Assembly: GCA_021323755.1 (NCBI GenBank)
Contig: JAJPKJ010000074.1
Location: forward strand, 1-64,000
DNA from: Chitinophagales bacterium
GTDB taxonomy: Bacteria; Bacteroidota; Bacteroidia; Chitinophagales; Chitinophagaceae
DNA length: 64,000 bases
Reading direction: 5' to 3'
Positions 7,001 to 15,181 of this stretch are shown here, one piece after another. The notes beneath the pieces were generated by a model. The model was not told the DNA's origin. It made no database searches and saw only the letters and a list, made by a program, of their open reading frames with translations. The translations under genes were made by a program, and so were the position numbers. Position 1 is the stretch's first letter, and every line of letters begins with the position of its first letter.

Positions 7001-7042
7001 GCAAGTGAATACTTGCATATATATTTGCAAGCAAATACTTGC
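7001..7042 (+). promoter_or_regulatory. Tandem ArsR-type operators
   Basis: Two palindromes lie just before the ArsR-family gene: GCAAGTGAATACTTGC at 7001-7016 and GCAAGCAAATACTTGC at 7027-7042. Both have arms of 5-6 bases around a 4-6 base centre. They are 26 bases apart centre to centre and share the following ATATA. This is the expected form of a dimeric winged-helix repressor site. The second ends five bases before the ATG at 7048, so binding would block transcription of the operon. Confidence 0.7.
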
Positions 7043-7047
7043 ATATA

Positions 7048-7392
7048 ATGGAAACAAGAAGGGATGTATTCCAGGCGATAGCCGATCCTACTAGAAGAGC
7101 GATCATCAATTTGATAGCGGAACAACCCCATAATCTTAATTCAGTGGCGGAGCGATTTGATATGACGCGTCAGGCGGTCTCCCTCCACGTGAAGATATTG
7201 ACCGAGTGCGGGCTTATTACGATCAGGCAAAAAGGGAGGGAACGGTATTGTGAGGCCAAGCTTGAGGGTCTCAACGAGGTTTCACAGTGGATAGAACAAT
7301 TCAAACAATATTTTGAGAGCAGATTGGATTCACTGGAGAGCTATCTTGCCGCCATTCAAAAAACAAAAAAGAATGCAAAACGTAAAAAATGA
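7048..7392 (+). CDS. ArsR-family transcriptional repressor (SRPBCC-linked type)
   Basis: The 114-residue protein starts at the ATG at 7048 (METRRDVFQAIADPTRRAII); a TTG nine bases upstream is less likely. The winged helix-turn-helix spans about residues 5-85: DPTRRAIINLI, then a recognition region DMTRQAVSLHVKILTECGLI and a wing with KGRERYC. It has no CxC metal site of the ArsR/SmtB type. It belongs to the subgroup usually encoded beside AHSA1/SRPBCC proteins. The gene overlaps the SRPBCC gene by 20 bases. It probably represses its own operon through the two palindromes immediately upstream. Confidence 0.88.
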   Translation: METRRDVFQAIADPTRRAIINLIAEQPHNLNSVAERFDMTRQAVSLHVKILTECGLITIRQKGRERYCEAKLEGLNEVSQWIEQFKQYFESRLDSLESYLAAIQKTKKNAKRKK

Positions 7393-7843
7393 TGTTGGGG
7401 AAAGGCAATTGCAGTTTTCCCGTTTGCTGGATGCTCCCATTGAACTGGTCTGGGAAGTCTGGACAGATCCGGCCCAAATCGGGATTTGGTGGGGTCCAAA
7501 TGGCGTCACCAATAATATAAAAAAAATGAACGTGGAACCAGGCGGGGACTTTGTAGTGGTCATGCATAACCCCGATGGTAGAAAGCATGAATTAGAAATT
7601 GTGTTCAGGGTGATTGAAAAATGCAAGAAGATCGTATACGCACAATTGAATCATTTCCGATGCATTGCCACCATTGAGTTTGAAGCTGTTGGGGACAAGA
7701 CATTTATTAGATGGATCATGCTTTTTGAAAGCAAAGAATTCCTGATCCAGTGTGCCAAAGAATATGGTGTTGACTGGGGCTTAGAGCAATCCGGGGAAAG
7801 ACTTATTCAGTATTTGTCAAAATCTAAAAATCAACAAATATGA
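7373..7843 (+). CDS. SRPBCC / AHSA1-like protein
   Basis: The protein has 156 residues from ATG at 7373, chosen because the fold begins shortly after at QFSRLLDAPIELVWEVWTDP, the canonical start of the START-like AHSA1 (activator of Hsp90 ATPase homologue) domain. WWGPNG and the helix near the C-terminus (EYGVDWGLEQSGERLIQYL) also fit. These proteins bind small hydrophobic ligands in a helix-grip pocket; the ligand is unknown. The start lies inside the ArsR gene, and the stop overlaps the next start by four bases, so the three genes are translationally coupled. Confidence 0.85.
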   Translation: MQNVKNDVGERQLQFSRLLDAPIELVWEVWTDPAQIGIWWGPNGVTNNIKKMNVEPGGDFVVVMHNPDGRKHELEIVFRVIEKCKKIVYAQLNHFRCIATIEFEAVGDKTFIRWIMLFESKEFLIQCAKEYGVDWGLEQSGERLIQYLSKSKNQQI

Positions 7844-8619
7844 AAAATATCAAAAAATTGATCTTTCTGTTCATTGCATGGATGATCACAGGTTCATCAC
7901 AAAGCTTAGCGCAGGCTCCATCGGATTGGCTGGTTGATAAAATGCCCGCCGATCTGGAAATGGATTATGCGCTTAGCTCGCTCCCACCTAGTCTTCGGGA
8001 CGGAGCAACGGTTTATCTTCTCGACCCGGCAAAGGGATATTATCTAGCAAGAAAAGGAAACAATGGCTTCTCAGCGTATGTAGAACGCACCGATTGGGCA
8101 AGGGGGGAATTTGTCTCCGATACTTATGCTGCCCTGGGTTTTGATTCAATAGGTTCTTCATCCCTTTTGCCTGTATTCTTTGATGTGGCTGCCATGAGAG
8201 CTACCGGAAAATATACAGCCATGCAAATAAGGGATCTTGTCATAAAAAGAGTGAAGGACGGAACTTATAAAGCGCCTTCGAAAACAGGCATCTGTTATAT
8301 GCTCTCGCCCTTACTCAGGACACACCTGGACCAGGGGATAACGAACATGGTGATGCCACACTATATGATCTATGCTCCCTTTGTTGACGACAGAGACATT
8401 GGTGGAGGCTGGATACCAGGGGGGCACCAGCAATTTATCATCGGCACCGGCGATGTGCTGGATAAGGCGCATGCTATTTTCAATTATATCGGAATTGCCG
8501 CAGGCGAGTCAGAAAAAGCAAAGATTATAGAACAAAATAAGAGTTTGCTGGCAAGACTGGAAGCGTATAAGTCAATCCTCAAAGTTGATTTGAATTATAC
8601 CATGAGTCATCACCATTAA
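7840..8619 (+). CDS. Secreted protein of unknown function in the ArsR operon
   Basis: The 259-residue protein has a signal peptide at residues 1-25 (cleavage near SLAQA). The mature part holds conserved-looking segments: ADLEMDYALSSLPPSLRDGA, a central TGICYMLSPLLRTH, and a histidine-bearing MPHYMIYAPFVDD followed by GGHQQFIIG. A similar family of exported hypothetical proteins exists in Bacteroidota and Proteobacteria, but no activity is known to me. The four-base ATGA overlap with the SRPBCC gene places it in the same ArsR-controlled operon. It ends with a short His tail (SHHH), which could be a weak metal site. Confidence 0.65.
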   Translation: MKNIKKLIFLFIAWMITGSSQSLAQAPSDWLVDKMPADLEMDYALSSLPPSLRDGATVYLLDPAKGYYLARKGNNGFSAYVERTDWARGEFVSDTYAALGFDSIGSSSLLPVFFDVAAMRATGKYTAMQIRDLVIKRVKDGTYKAPSKTGICYMLSPLLRTHLDQGITNMVMPHYMIYAPFVDDRDIGGGWIPGGHQQFIIGTGDVLDKAHAIFNYIGIAAGESEKAKIIEQNKSLLARLEAYKSILKVDLNYTMSHHH

Positions 8620-8847
8620 TGATTTATAAAAAATAGTCATGGTTAAAAGCAGTGGTTCACCCTGCCGGCTTCTATTACTGTAGCCTGCCTTCTATTCATT
8701 TTTGAAAAATAAATATCTAAAGGTTCCGAGAAGATGGATAAATTGGTCAATTCTATTTTTTTCGTCTATCCGTTAACGTTAGTTAATTAGATCTGGGAAA
8801 ATCAGGCTGCAACTTTTCAGATGGATGGGGATACTGATAATTCTTTT

Positions 8848-10131
8848 TCATTTCAAATTCATATCCAAAGCCATTTTCCTGGCAGAAATAAAGAACAGTA
8901 CAACTGATAAAATGCTGACAGGGATTATCCCTGACATTGCCCATCGCAGAGATTCTGTGCCAAGAGAATGAGCAAGTAAATCACTGAGCATACCAACCAC
9001 CAAAGGGCCAAAACCCAATCCAATAAGATTCAGGATCAAAAATAAAATGGCGGAGGCAAGCGCTCGCATATGTGCCGGGACAAGGCTATGTACCACTGTT
9101 ATTGAGGGACCTAAATACATACTGTATAAAAAATTAAAAACCCCGATGCACACTAATGAAGAAAAGGAATTCTTTAAAAAAAGCGCTCCCGCTACAAAAG
9201 GAATTGACATGATAATAGCATATGCAGGGATCCTTAGGTATTGTTGTTTATCTTTTTTTCCAAAACGGTCCGTAAGTAATCCACCAACCAGAGAACCTAA
9301 TCCCCCGCCTATACCGATGATCAAGCCCAGGGAGACGCCTATTTCTGATTTTGCCATTCCATGTAGCCTTGACAAAAATGACGGGGCCCAATTCAACAAT
9401 CCATAAATACAAAAAGCATGGAAACCAGTTGCCAGTGCCAGAAAAACAAAGGTCTTTTTTGAAAATAATAATCTTAATACCTGGGCAAAAGAATGAGGCT
9501 GACTGATGCGGGTAATATTGAGGTCTGTTGCTCCCCTGCGAGGCTCTTTAACCGTAGTGTAAAATAAGATTGAAAAAAGTACACCTGGAATTCCCAAAAC
9601 AAAAAAAGCTGTTCGCCAACCAAGGTATTGATTCAAATAGCCACCCATTAAAAAACCAACCAACATTCCGATGTAAATTCCGGTAGAATAAAATGAAAGA
9701 GCTGTGGATCTCTTTTCTGGTGGAAAATAATCGGAAATCATAGCATGAGCTGGCGGACTTCCCCCCGCCTCGCCAACGCCGACGCCAATTCTGGCCAGTA
9801 GCAACTGAAAGAAATTTCGCGCCAGCCCCGAGCAGGCCGTCATCAGGCTCCACAAACTCAAAGCGATGCCAATAATATTTCTCCGATTCGCTTTATCCGC
9901 CAACCGGGCAATGGGGACACCCATCGCAACATAAAATATAGCAAAAGTAAAACCAGAGAGCATTCCAAGTTGAGTATCGGAAAGATGCAGCTCTTTTTTT
10001 ATAGACTCCTGCAGGATGACAAGGAGTTGCCGGTCTACAAAGTTGAATACATAGACGATCGTCAGCATGACCAGAACATAGTTTCGATATGAGCTATTGA
10101 CCCCTAGGCTGCCGGCAGACTCATTTTGCAT
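8848..10131 (-). CDS. MFS transporter, spinster-like
   Basis: The 427-residue protein has about 12 membrane helices. The N-terminus VLVMLTIVYVFNFVDRQLLVIL and the motifs GVPIARLADKANRRN (loop 2-3) and RIGVGVGEAGGSPPAHAMISDYFP (helix 4/5) are typical of the spinster-like branch of the major facilitator superfamily. In bacteria this branch often lies in catabolic clusters for aromatic or organic acids. It is divergent from the acyl-CoA ligase at 10195, with about 60 bases between them. The substrate is unknown; the neighbours suggest a carboxylic acid. Confidence 0.85.
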   Translation of the reverse strand: MQNESAGSLGVNSSYRNYVLVMLTIVYVFNFVDRQLLVILQESIKKELHLSDTQLGMLSGFTFAIFYVAMGVPIARLADKANRRNIIGIALSLWSLMTACSGLARNFFQLLLARIGVGVGEAGGSPPAHAMISDYFPPEKRSTALSFYSTGIYIGMLVGFLMGGYLNQYLGWRTAFFVLGIPGVLFSILFYTTVKEPRRGATDLNITRISQPHSFAQVLRLLFSKKTFVFLALATGFHAFCIYGLLNWAPSFLSRLHGMAKSEIGVSLGLIIGIGGGLGSLVGGLLTDRFGKKDKQQYLRIPAYAIIMSIPFVAGALFLKNSFSSLVCIGVFNFLYSMYLGPSITVVHSLVPAHMRALASAILFLILNLIGLGFGPLVVGMLSDLLAHSLGTESLRWAMSGIIPVSILSVVLFFISARKMALDMNLK

Positions 10132-10194
10132 CTTGTTTTTTCTTTTTTGATTACCTTTCAGTAAGTAAATTAATTAAAAATTAGTACAGCACCC

Positions 10195-11820
10195 ATGAGA
10201 GGTTTAATGATGGATTACCAGCTCACTCTTCCTACCATTTTACGAAGAGCAGAATCTTTGTTCGGACAAAAAAAGATCATCAGCTATCTTCCGGACAGAA
10301 CCACCCATCGTTATACTTATCGCGATCTTGCGATACGCGTAAGAAAATTAGCGGTGGCGCTGCAAGCCCTGGGAGTTCGAAAAGGCGATCGCGTGGCGAC
10401 CCTCAGCTGGAATCATTACCAGCACCTGGAGTGCTATTTTGCCATTCCTTGCATGGGTGCGGTCATACATCCCCTTAATCTGCGTTTTAGCCCTGATGAT
10501 CTGGCCTATGTTGTCAATCATGCAGAGGACAGGATCATCATTGTTGACCAAGTGCTCTTACCTGTATTTGAAAAATTCAGATCCCAAATAAGTGTCTCCA
10601 AGATCATTGTTATTCCGCAAACTTCTGATTCTTTGGACAATGGATATTTAAACTATGAAGAGATTGTTGCGAGTGGCGACGATTCCCTTTTCAAAGCTTT
10701 TGAAGGAGACGAATATGCAGCCGCTTTCATGTGCTACACATCCGGGACAACCGGCAGACCCAAAGGGATACTCTACTCTCATCGCTCCATCATACTGCAT
10801 ACGATGTCCTCTCTTTCCGGCTGCAGTGGGGTGAGTTTTACTGAAAGGGATGTGGTGCTGCCTGTCGTTCCCATGTTTCACGCCAGCGCATGGGGGTTCC
10901 CCTACAATTGCAGCTTTGTTGGAGCGACGCAGGTTTTTCCCGGACCACACCTGGATGCAGAAAATCTTATTCGACTTTTCGAGACGGAAAAAGTGACGGT
11001 AACAGGCGGTGTTCCCACCGTCATGATGGGCATTTTGAATAGACTGGATGCAGACCCACAGAAACATAAACTATGGTTGCGAATTATAATGATTGGTGGT
11101 TCTTCAGCGCCGCGTTTATTGGTTAGGTCATTTGAAGAACGTTATGGTATTAAAGTGCTAAATACCTGGGGGATGACCGAAATGTCTCCCTTGGGAACAA
11201 CGGCGACCATGACCAGCAAACAGGAGAAAATTTCTAAAGATGAGCAATTTGATCATGCCATAAAACAGGGGTTCCCTGTTCCTTTCGTAGAGATAAGGGG
11301 AAGGAACGAGTTTGGTCTTATACCTTGGGATGGAAAAACAATGGGTGAGTTGGAAGTACGTGGTCCTTTTATAGCCTATTCCTATTATGGAGAAGACGGA
11401 CAAGCAGGGAAATTTACTGACGATGGCTGGCTTAAGACCGGGGATATCGCTACCATCAGCGAAGATGGCTGCATAGAAATAAAAGACCGGAGTAAGGATG
11501 TCATTAAATCGGGCGGTGAATGGATCAGTTCTATTGCCCTTGAAAATGCATTGATGGAACATTCCTCAATATTCGAAGCAGCTGTGATTGGCGTTCCTGA
11601 TGAGAAATGGGTCGAGCGGCCATTTGCGTATATAGTACTCAGAGAGCGGAAGACTGTTTCACTGAATGAAATAAATGAATTCCTTGCCACCAGATTTCCC
11701 AAGTTCTGGATTCCAGATGGATATTCGATCATCACCAGCATTCCTAAAACCTCAGTAGGCAAATTTCTCAAATCTGCCCTCAGAAACGAATACTACAAAG
11801 ATCACCCCGAAACCATCTAA
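10195..11820 (+). CDS. AMP-dependent acyl-CoA synthetase (fatty/aromatic acid-CoA ligase)
   Basis: The 541-residue protein activates a carboxylic acid to the acyl-adenylate and then the CoA thioester. Seen: the P-loop-like motif CYTSGTTGRPKGILYSH (about residues 178-194), NTWGMTEMSPLG (about 321-332), the GWLKTGDIATISEDGC hinge, KDVIKSGGEWISS, and the C-terminal catalytic lysine in PKTSVGKFLK. The sequence type resembles medium/long-chain ligases (FadD/AlkK-like). The start could also be the ATG at 10207. The gene overlaps the 3' end of the opposing serine hydrolase by four bases. Together with the MFS, hydrolase and SDR neighbours it may serve a catabolic route. Confidence 0.88.
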   Translation: MRGLMMDYQLTLPTILRRAESLFGQKKIISYLPDRTTHRYTYRDLAIRVRKLAVALQALGVRKGDRVATLSWNHYQHLECYFAIPCMGAVIHPLNLRFSPDDLAYVVNHAEDRIIIVDQVLLPVFEKFRSQISVSKIIVIPQTSDSLDNGYLNYEEIVASGDDSLFKAFEGDEYAAAFMCYTSGTTGRPKGILYSHRSIILHTMSSLSGCSGVSFTERDVVLPVVPMFHASAWGFPYNCSFVGATQVFPGPHLDAENLIRLFETEKVTVTGGVPTVMMGILNRLDADPQKHKLWLRIIMIGGSSAPRLLVRSFEERYGIKVLNTWGMTEMSPLGTTATMTSKQEKISKDEQFDHAIKQGFPVPFVEIRGRNEFGLIPWDGKTMGELEVRGPFIAYSYYGEDGQAGKFTDDGWLKTGDIATISEDGCIEIKDRSKDVIKSGGEWISSIALENALMEHSSIFEAAVIGVPDEKWVERPFAYIVLRERKTVSLNEINEFLATRFPKFWIPDGYSIITSIPKTSVGKFLKSALRNEYYKDHPETI

Positions 11821-13118
11821 TCATTTATTGCCTGGTAGACCAAGGGCTTGAACGCTCTGTCTGTATTGGAGACGAAAGGACCCCACATCTGACGGTATAT
11901 CAACACAACCATCTCTTCTTTAGGGTCCACCCAATAGGAAGTTGAAAACACACCACCCCATGAGTAGCTGCCTGCCTGACTGGGAGTGAGCCTGCTTCCA
12001 TTTTCAGAGACAAGGAAAAATCCAAATCCAAATTTATTCTCGCTTGCATTATCCCCAATATTTGGGTGTAGTTCTCCTATTTGATTCATGGTCATCATCC
12101 GCACCGTATTGCGGGCAAGAAGCCTCACACCGTTATACTCTCCATTATTCAAAAGCATCTGCAAGAAAACAGCATAGTCATAAATGGTGGATGAAAGTCC
12201 GCCGCCCCCAGAAAAATAACTGGTCTTTTGCAAAGGGAAGTTCATGTCTAGGGCTCCTCCGAAAGTTGTCACCTGCTTTTTTATCCTCCCGGCAGTGTCG
12301 CCAATAAAAAAATTCGCCAACCTTGACGCTTTTTCAGCGGGGACATTGAAATAAGTGTCTTTCATTCCAAGGGGTTGAAAAATACGTTTTGAAAAAAATT
12401 CTTCCAGCGTCATGCCCGACCATTTCTCGATCAAATATCCCAAGATGTCCATGTTCAATCCATATTTCCATTGCTCTCCCGGCTGAAAAAAGAGTGGCAG
12501 ACTTCCCAGTCGGGTCATTGCATCAGCAAGTGTTTGCCCTTTTACCCCCACACCACCGGTTAAATAGCTCTTGGCATAAATAGCATTTTCGGCAGGAGTA
12601 CCAATTGCAGGATATCCGATACCTGATGTATGGGTAAGCAGGTCACGGATGGTTACCGGTCGTTTTGCCGGAACAGTAGAATAGGTGGTGTCCTTGGAGT
12701 TGAAGCTATCCAACACTTTTTCATTGGCAAAAGAAGGAATGAATTTGGAAACAGGATCATCGAGGGAGAATTTTCCTTCTTCCCAAAGCATCATTACTGC
12801 TACTACGGTGATGGCCTTTGTTTGTGAGGCGATCCGAAAGATCCCGTTTTTATCGAGTGGTGCTTTCGTATCTACGTCATTATACCCATAGGCTTTGTAG
12901 AAAACAATTTTGCCTTTTCGTGCTATTAAGGCCACAGAACCATTAACCCATTTCTTATTGACCCAATCGTTCATCCCTGAGTCAAGACGTGCAAGCCGGA
13001 CAGTAGAAAATCCACCTGCTTCAGGGCTCGCCTCCGTCAATGTTTTTGATTTTTGTTGTGCAGATGCTGGAATGATAAACGCAAACAGCATAATTAATAC
13101 AATCGGATATCGATTCAT
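11817..13118 (-). CDS. Serine hydrolase, class C beta-lactamase fold (EstB-like)
   Basis: The protein has 433 residues from the ATG at 13118 (MNRYPIVLIMLFAF), chosen because it places the signal peptide (cleaved near PASAQ) at the N-terminus. Seen: the nucleophile motif SxxK in RIASQTKAITVV, a YGLN element in the position of the Y-x-N motif, and a HTSGIGYP segment typical of the beta-lactamase/D-alanyl-D-alanine carboxypeptidase/esterase family (PF00144). These periplasmic enzymes hydrolyse esters or peptides. Antibiotic hydrolysis is not implied. It converges with the acyl-CoA ligase, so release of an acid for activation is possible (inference). Confidence 0.85.
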   Translation of the reverse strand: MNRYPIVLIMLFAFIIPASAQQKSKTLTEASPEAGGFSTVRLARLDSGMNDWVNKKWVNGSVALIARKGKIVFYKAYGYNDVDTKAPLDKNGIFRIASQTKAITVVAVMMLWEEGKFSLDDPVSKFIPSFANEKVLDSFNSKDTTYSTVPAKRPVTIRDLLTHTSGIGYPAIGTPAENAIYAKSYLTGGVGVKGQTLADAMTRLGSLPLFFQPGEQWKYGLNMDILGYLIEKWSGMTLEEFFSKRIFQPLGMKDTYFNVPAEKASRLANFFIGDTAGRIKKQVTTFGGALDMNFPLQKTSYFSGGGGLSSTIYDYAVFLQMLLNNGEYNGVRLLARNTVRMMTMNQIGELHPNIGDNASENKFGFGFFLVSENGSRLTPSQAGSYSWGGVFSTSYWVDPKEEMVVLIYRQMWGPFVSNTDRAFKPLVYQAIND

Positions 13119-13192
13119 AGCTTTATAGTTGGTCACCAAAAATAGATAATAAAATATATTTTTTGTTTATCTTTCCTTTAATCAATTTATTA

Positions 13193-13930
13193 ATGAGATT
13201 AAAAGGAAAAATCGCACTGATCACGGGGGGAGCCGCCGGGATCGGTCTTGCTACTGCAGAAAGATTTGCTAAAGAAGGAGCAAAGATTATTTTATGGGAT
13301 CTGTCTGATAAAGGAAACGAAGCGGTGGAACGCTTAAAAAAAGAAGGACATGAAGCCATCTTTAAAAAAATATCTGTGACCAACGAGGTTGAAGTGCACA
13401 AAGCGGTGGAAGAGGCCCGCAAGTATTTCGGGCGTATTGATATTCTCATCAATAATGCCGGCATCACCAAAGACAGGACACTACTTAAAATGTCGAAGCA
13501 GGAATGGGATGACGTTATTTCTGTAAACCTTACTGGTGTTTTCAATTGCACACAGGCTGTAGCCCCAATCATGAAAGAACAAAATTATGGTCGCATCGTT
13601 TCGGCTTCTTCAAATGTAGCCATTCGCGGTAATTTTGGACAAACCAATTATGTGGCCACCAAATCGGCTGTCATTGGTATGACGAAGGTATGGGCGATAG
13701 AACTTGGTCGATATGGCATCACTGTTAACTGCATTGCTCCTGGTTTTATTCATACTGCGATGACCGATGCTATGCCTGAAGAAATACGTAAACAAAGTCT
13801 GCCGCATATACCGCTTGGCAAATGGGGAATGCCGGAAGATATTGCCAATGGTTATCTTTACCTGGCTTCTGACGAAGCATCTTTTGTCAGTGGTATTTGC
13901 CTTACAATTGATGGCGGAGCTGCGAGATAG
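13193..13930 (+). CDS. Short-chain dehydrogenase/reductase, FabG-like
   Basis: The protein has 245 residues from the ATG at 13193 (MRLKGKIALITGGAAGIGLA), which gives the standard SDR length; an upstream extension has no ATG. Seen: TGGAAGIG cofactor motif, NNAG at the fourth strand, catalytic Ser in ASSN and YVATK (YxxxK), and a C-terminal GGAAR. It reduces or oxidises a 3-oxoacyl or hydroxyacyl substrate with NAD(P)H. It stands next to an acyl-CoA ligase and not in a fatty-acid synthesis locus, so a catabolic role is as likely as the 3-oxoacyl-ACP reductase role. Confidence 0.85.
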   Translation: MRLKGKIALITGGAAGIGLATAERFAKEGAKIILWDLSDKGNEAVERLKKEGHEAIFKKISVTNEVEVHKAVEEARKYFGRIDILINNAGITKDRTLLKMSKQEWDDVISVNLTGVFNCTQAVAPIMKEQNYGRIVSASSNVAIRGNFGQTNYVATKSAVIGMTKVWAIELGRYGITVNCIAPGFIHTAMTDAMPEEIRKQSLPHIPLGKWGMPEDIANGYLYLASDEASFVSGICLTIDGGAAR

Positions 13931-14138
13931 GATCTGCTTGAATTTTTCTATTTTCCTTTTTATGAGAAAAGTTGCGAAAGCTGGCGCTTTGGGAAATCAG
14001 TAATTAAGAACTAAGAACATAAACCGCAAAGGCAGATTAACGTGATATATGGTCCTAAAATAGGTTCCATCATCAAAATAGTTGATTGTCGATAATGGTA
14101 GACGTTTGAGTTCTGAGAATATTTTGTAATTCTTAAGA

Positions 14139-14651
14139 ATGAAAGCTGAAAATGTTATAGAATTGATACAATTATGCAAAGAAAATAATATTGATGTTGT
14201 TATCGATGGGGGTTGGGGCGTAGACGCTTTGATGGGGACACAAACAAGAGAACATAATGATATAGACATTGCGATCCCTCATAAGGATGTAGCCAGATTG
14301 CGAGAGCTCCTTGAGGAGAAAGGCTATGTTGACATTCCCAGAGACGACACCAGAGATTGCAATTTTGTTTTGGGTGACAAGGCTGGCAATCAAATTGATG
14401 TCCATTCGTACACATTTGACGAGCATGGAAATAATGTTTTTGGGGTACCGTATTTACCTGAACACTTTACTGGTCGCGGAGTAATAAATGGACAGATCGT
14501 AAAGTGCATTTCAGCGGAGTGGATGATAAAATTTCACACCGGCTATGAGTTAGACGAAAATGACTTTCACGACATATTAGCCTTATGCAAGAAGTTTGGT
14601 ATTCCTTTGCCTTGTGAGTATGAAAAATTTATAAACCTGATAAATGATTAA
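14139..14651 (+). CDS. Nucleotidyltransferase of the aminoglycoside/lincosamide-modifying type
   Basis: The 170-residue protein carries the signature GGWGVDALMGTQTREHNDID (residues 24-43), which supplies the GG and D-x-D metal/nucleotide site of small nucleotidyltransferases such as ANT(2'')-Ia and LnuA. QIDVHSY then provides the third acidic residue. Such enzymes adenylylate antibiotics, but many chromosomal relatives have no shown resistance role. It stands alone with long flanking spacers, consistent with acquisition. Whether it modifies a drug cannot be told from sequence. Confidence 0.78.
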   Translation: MKAENVIELIQLCKENNIDVVIDGGWGVDALMGTQTREHNDIDIAIPHKDVARLRELLEEKGYVDIPRDDTRDCNFVLGDKAGNQIDVHSYTFDEHGNNVFGVPYLPEHFTGRGVINGQIVKCISAEWMIKFHTGYELDENDFHDILALCKKFGIPLPCEYEKFINLIND

Positions 14652-15181
14652 GGTCTGACCGGTGCAAGGCATACAATTTTAGGTTCTTAAATAGTATCCA
14701 ACCATATTGACAATTAGTATTTAGATCGGTCAGGTTGAATTTATGCTCTCCGTATGGATACTTACCCTTTCTTTAAAAGTCCTGATCATATTTTTTTCAA
14801 ATTATTTCTTTTTCTTCCGACCTGTCAAGATTCTTTTTGTTTCCCCTTTACAAATAGATTCTCCTGCCAATCAACAGATGATTAACGTCAATGTATATCC
14901 GTAAACAATTTGTTGAAAAAATGCTTATCAAAAATTATAGTGCTACAAATTTGATTTTTGATGAATAGAAATATATTGAACCGAAGTTCCTTTTTTTAAC
15001 CTATGCATTTCCTCTAGTTTCATTTTGCCAGGTTTAAAGACCACGTCTTGCATTCATTGAAAAAATCGCTTGTTCGCTGACCTTATGATTTCAGCGATAT
15101 TGAAAACGATCTCTGCCGTGCAACAATATCATTATTAGAACAGGATAATTCTTTGATCTGTTCTTTGCAGCGCCAGAAAGA
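14652..15181. other. 530-base intergenic stretch
   Basis: AT-rich, with stops in all frames at short intervals and no convincing hairpin, repeat or RNA gene. It separates the nucleotidyltransferase from the convergent beta-propeller gene. Nothing could be supported here. Confidence 0.5.

Noticed and set aside
6862-7131. Minus-strand frame across the ArsR promoter
   Set aside because: It crosses both operators and the start of the repressor gene; no protein-like features.
11817-13118. Beta-lactamase resistance gene
   Set aside because: The fold is class C-like, but the motifs and context fit the broad esterase/peptidase family better.
14652-15181. RNA gene or riboswitch in the 530-base spacer
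   Set aside because: No conserved box or stable stem could be found by eye.
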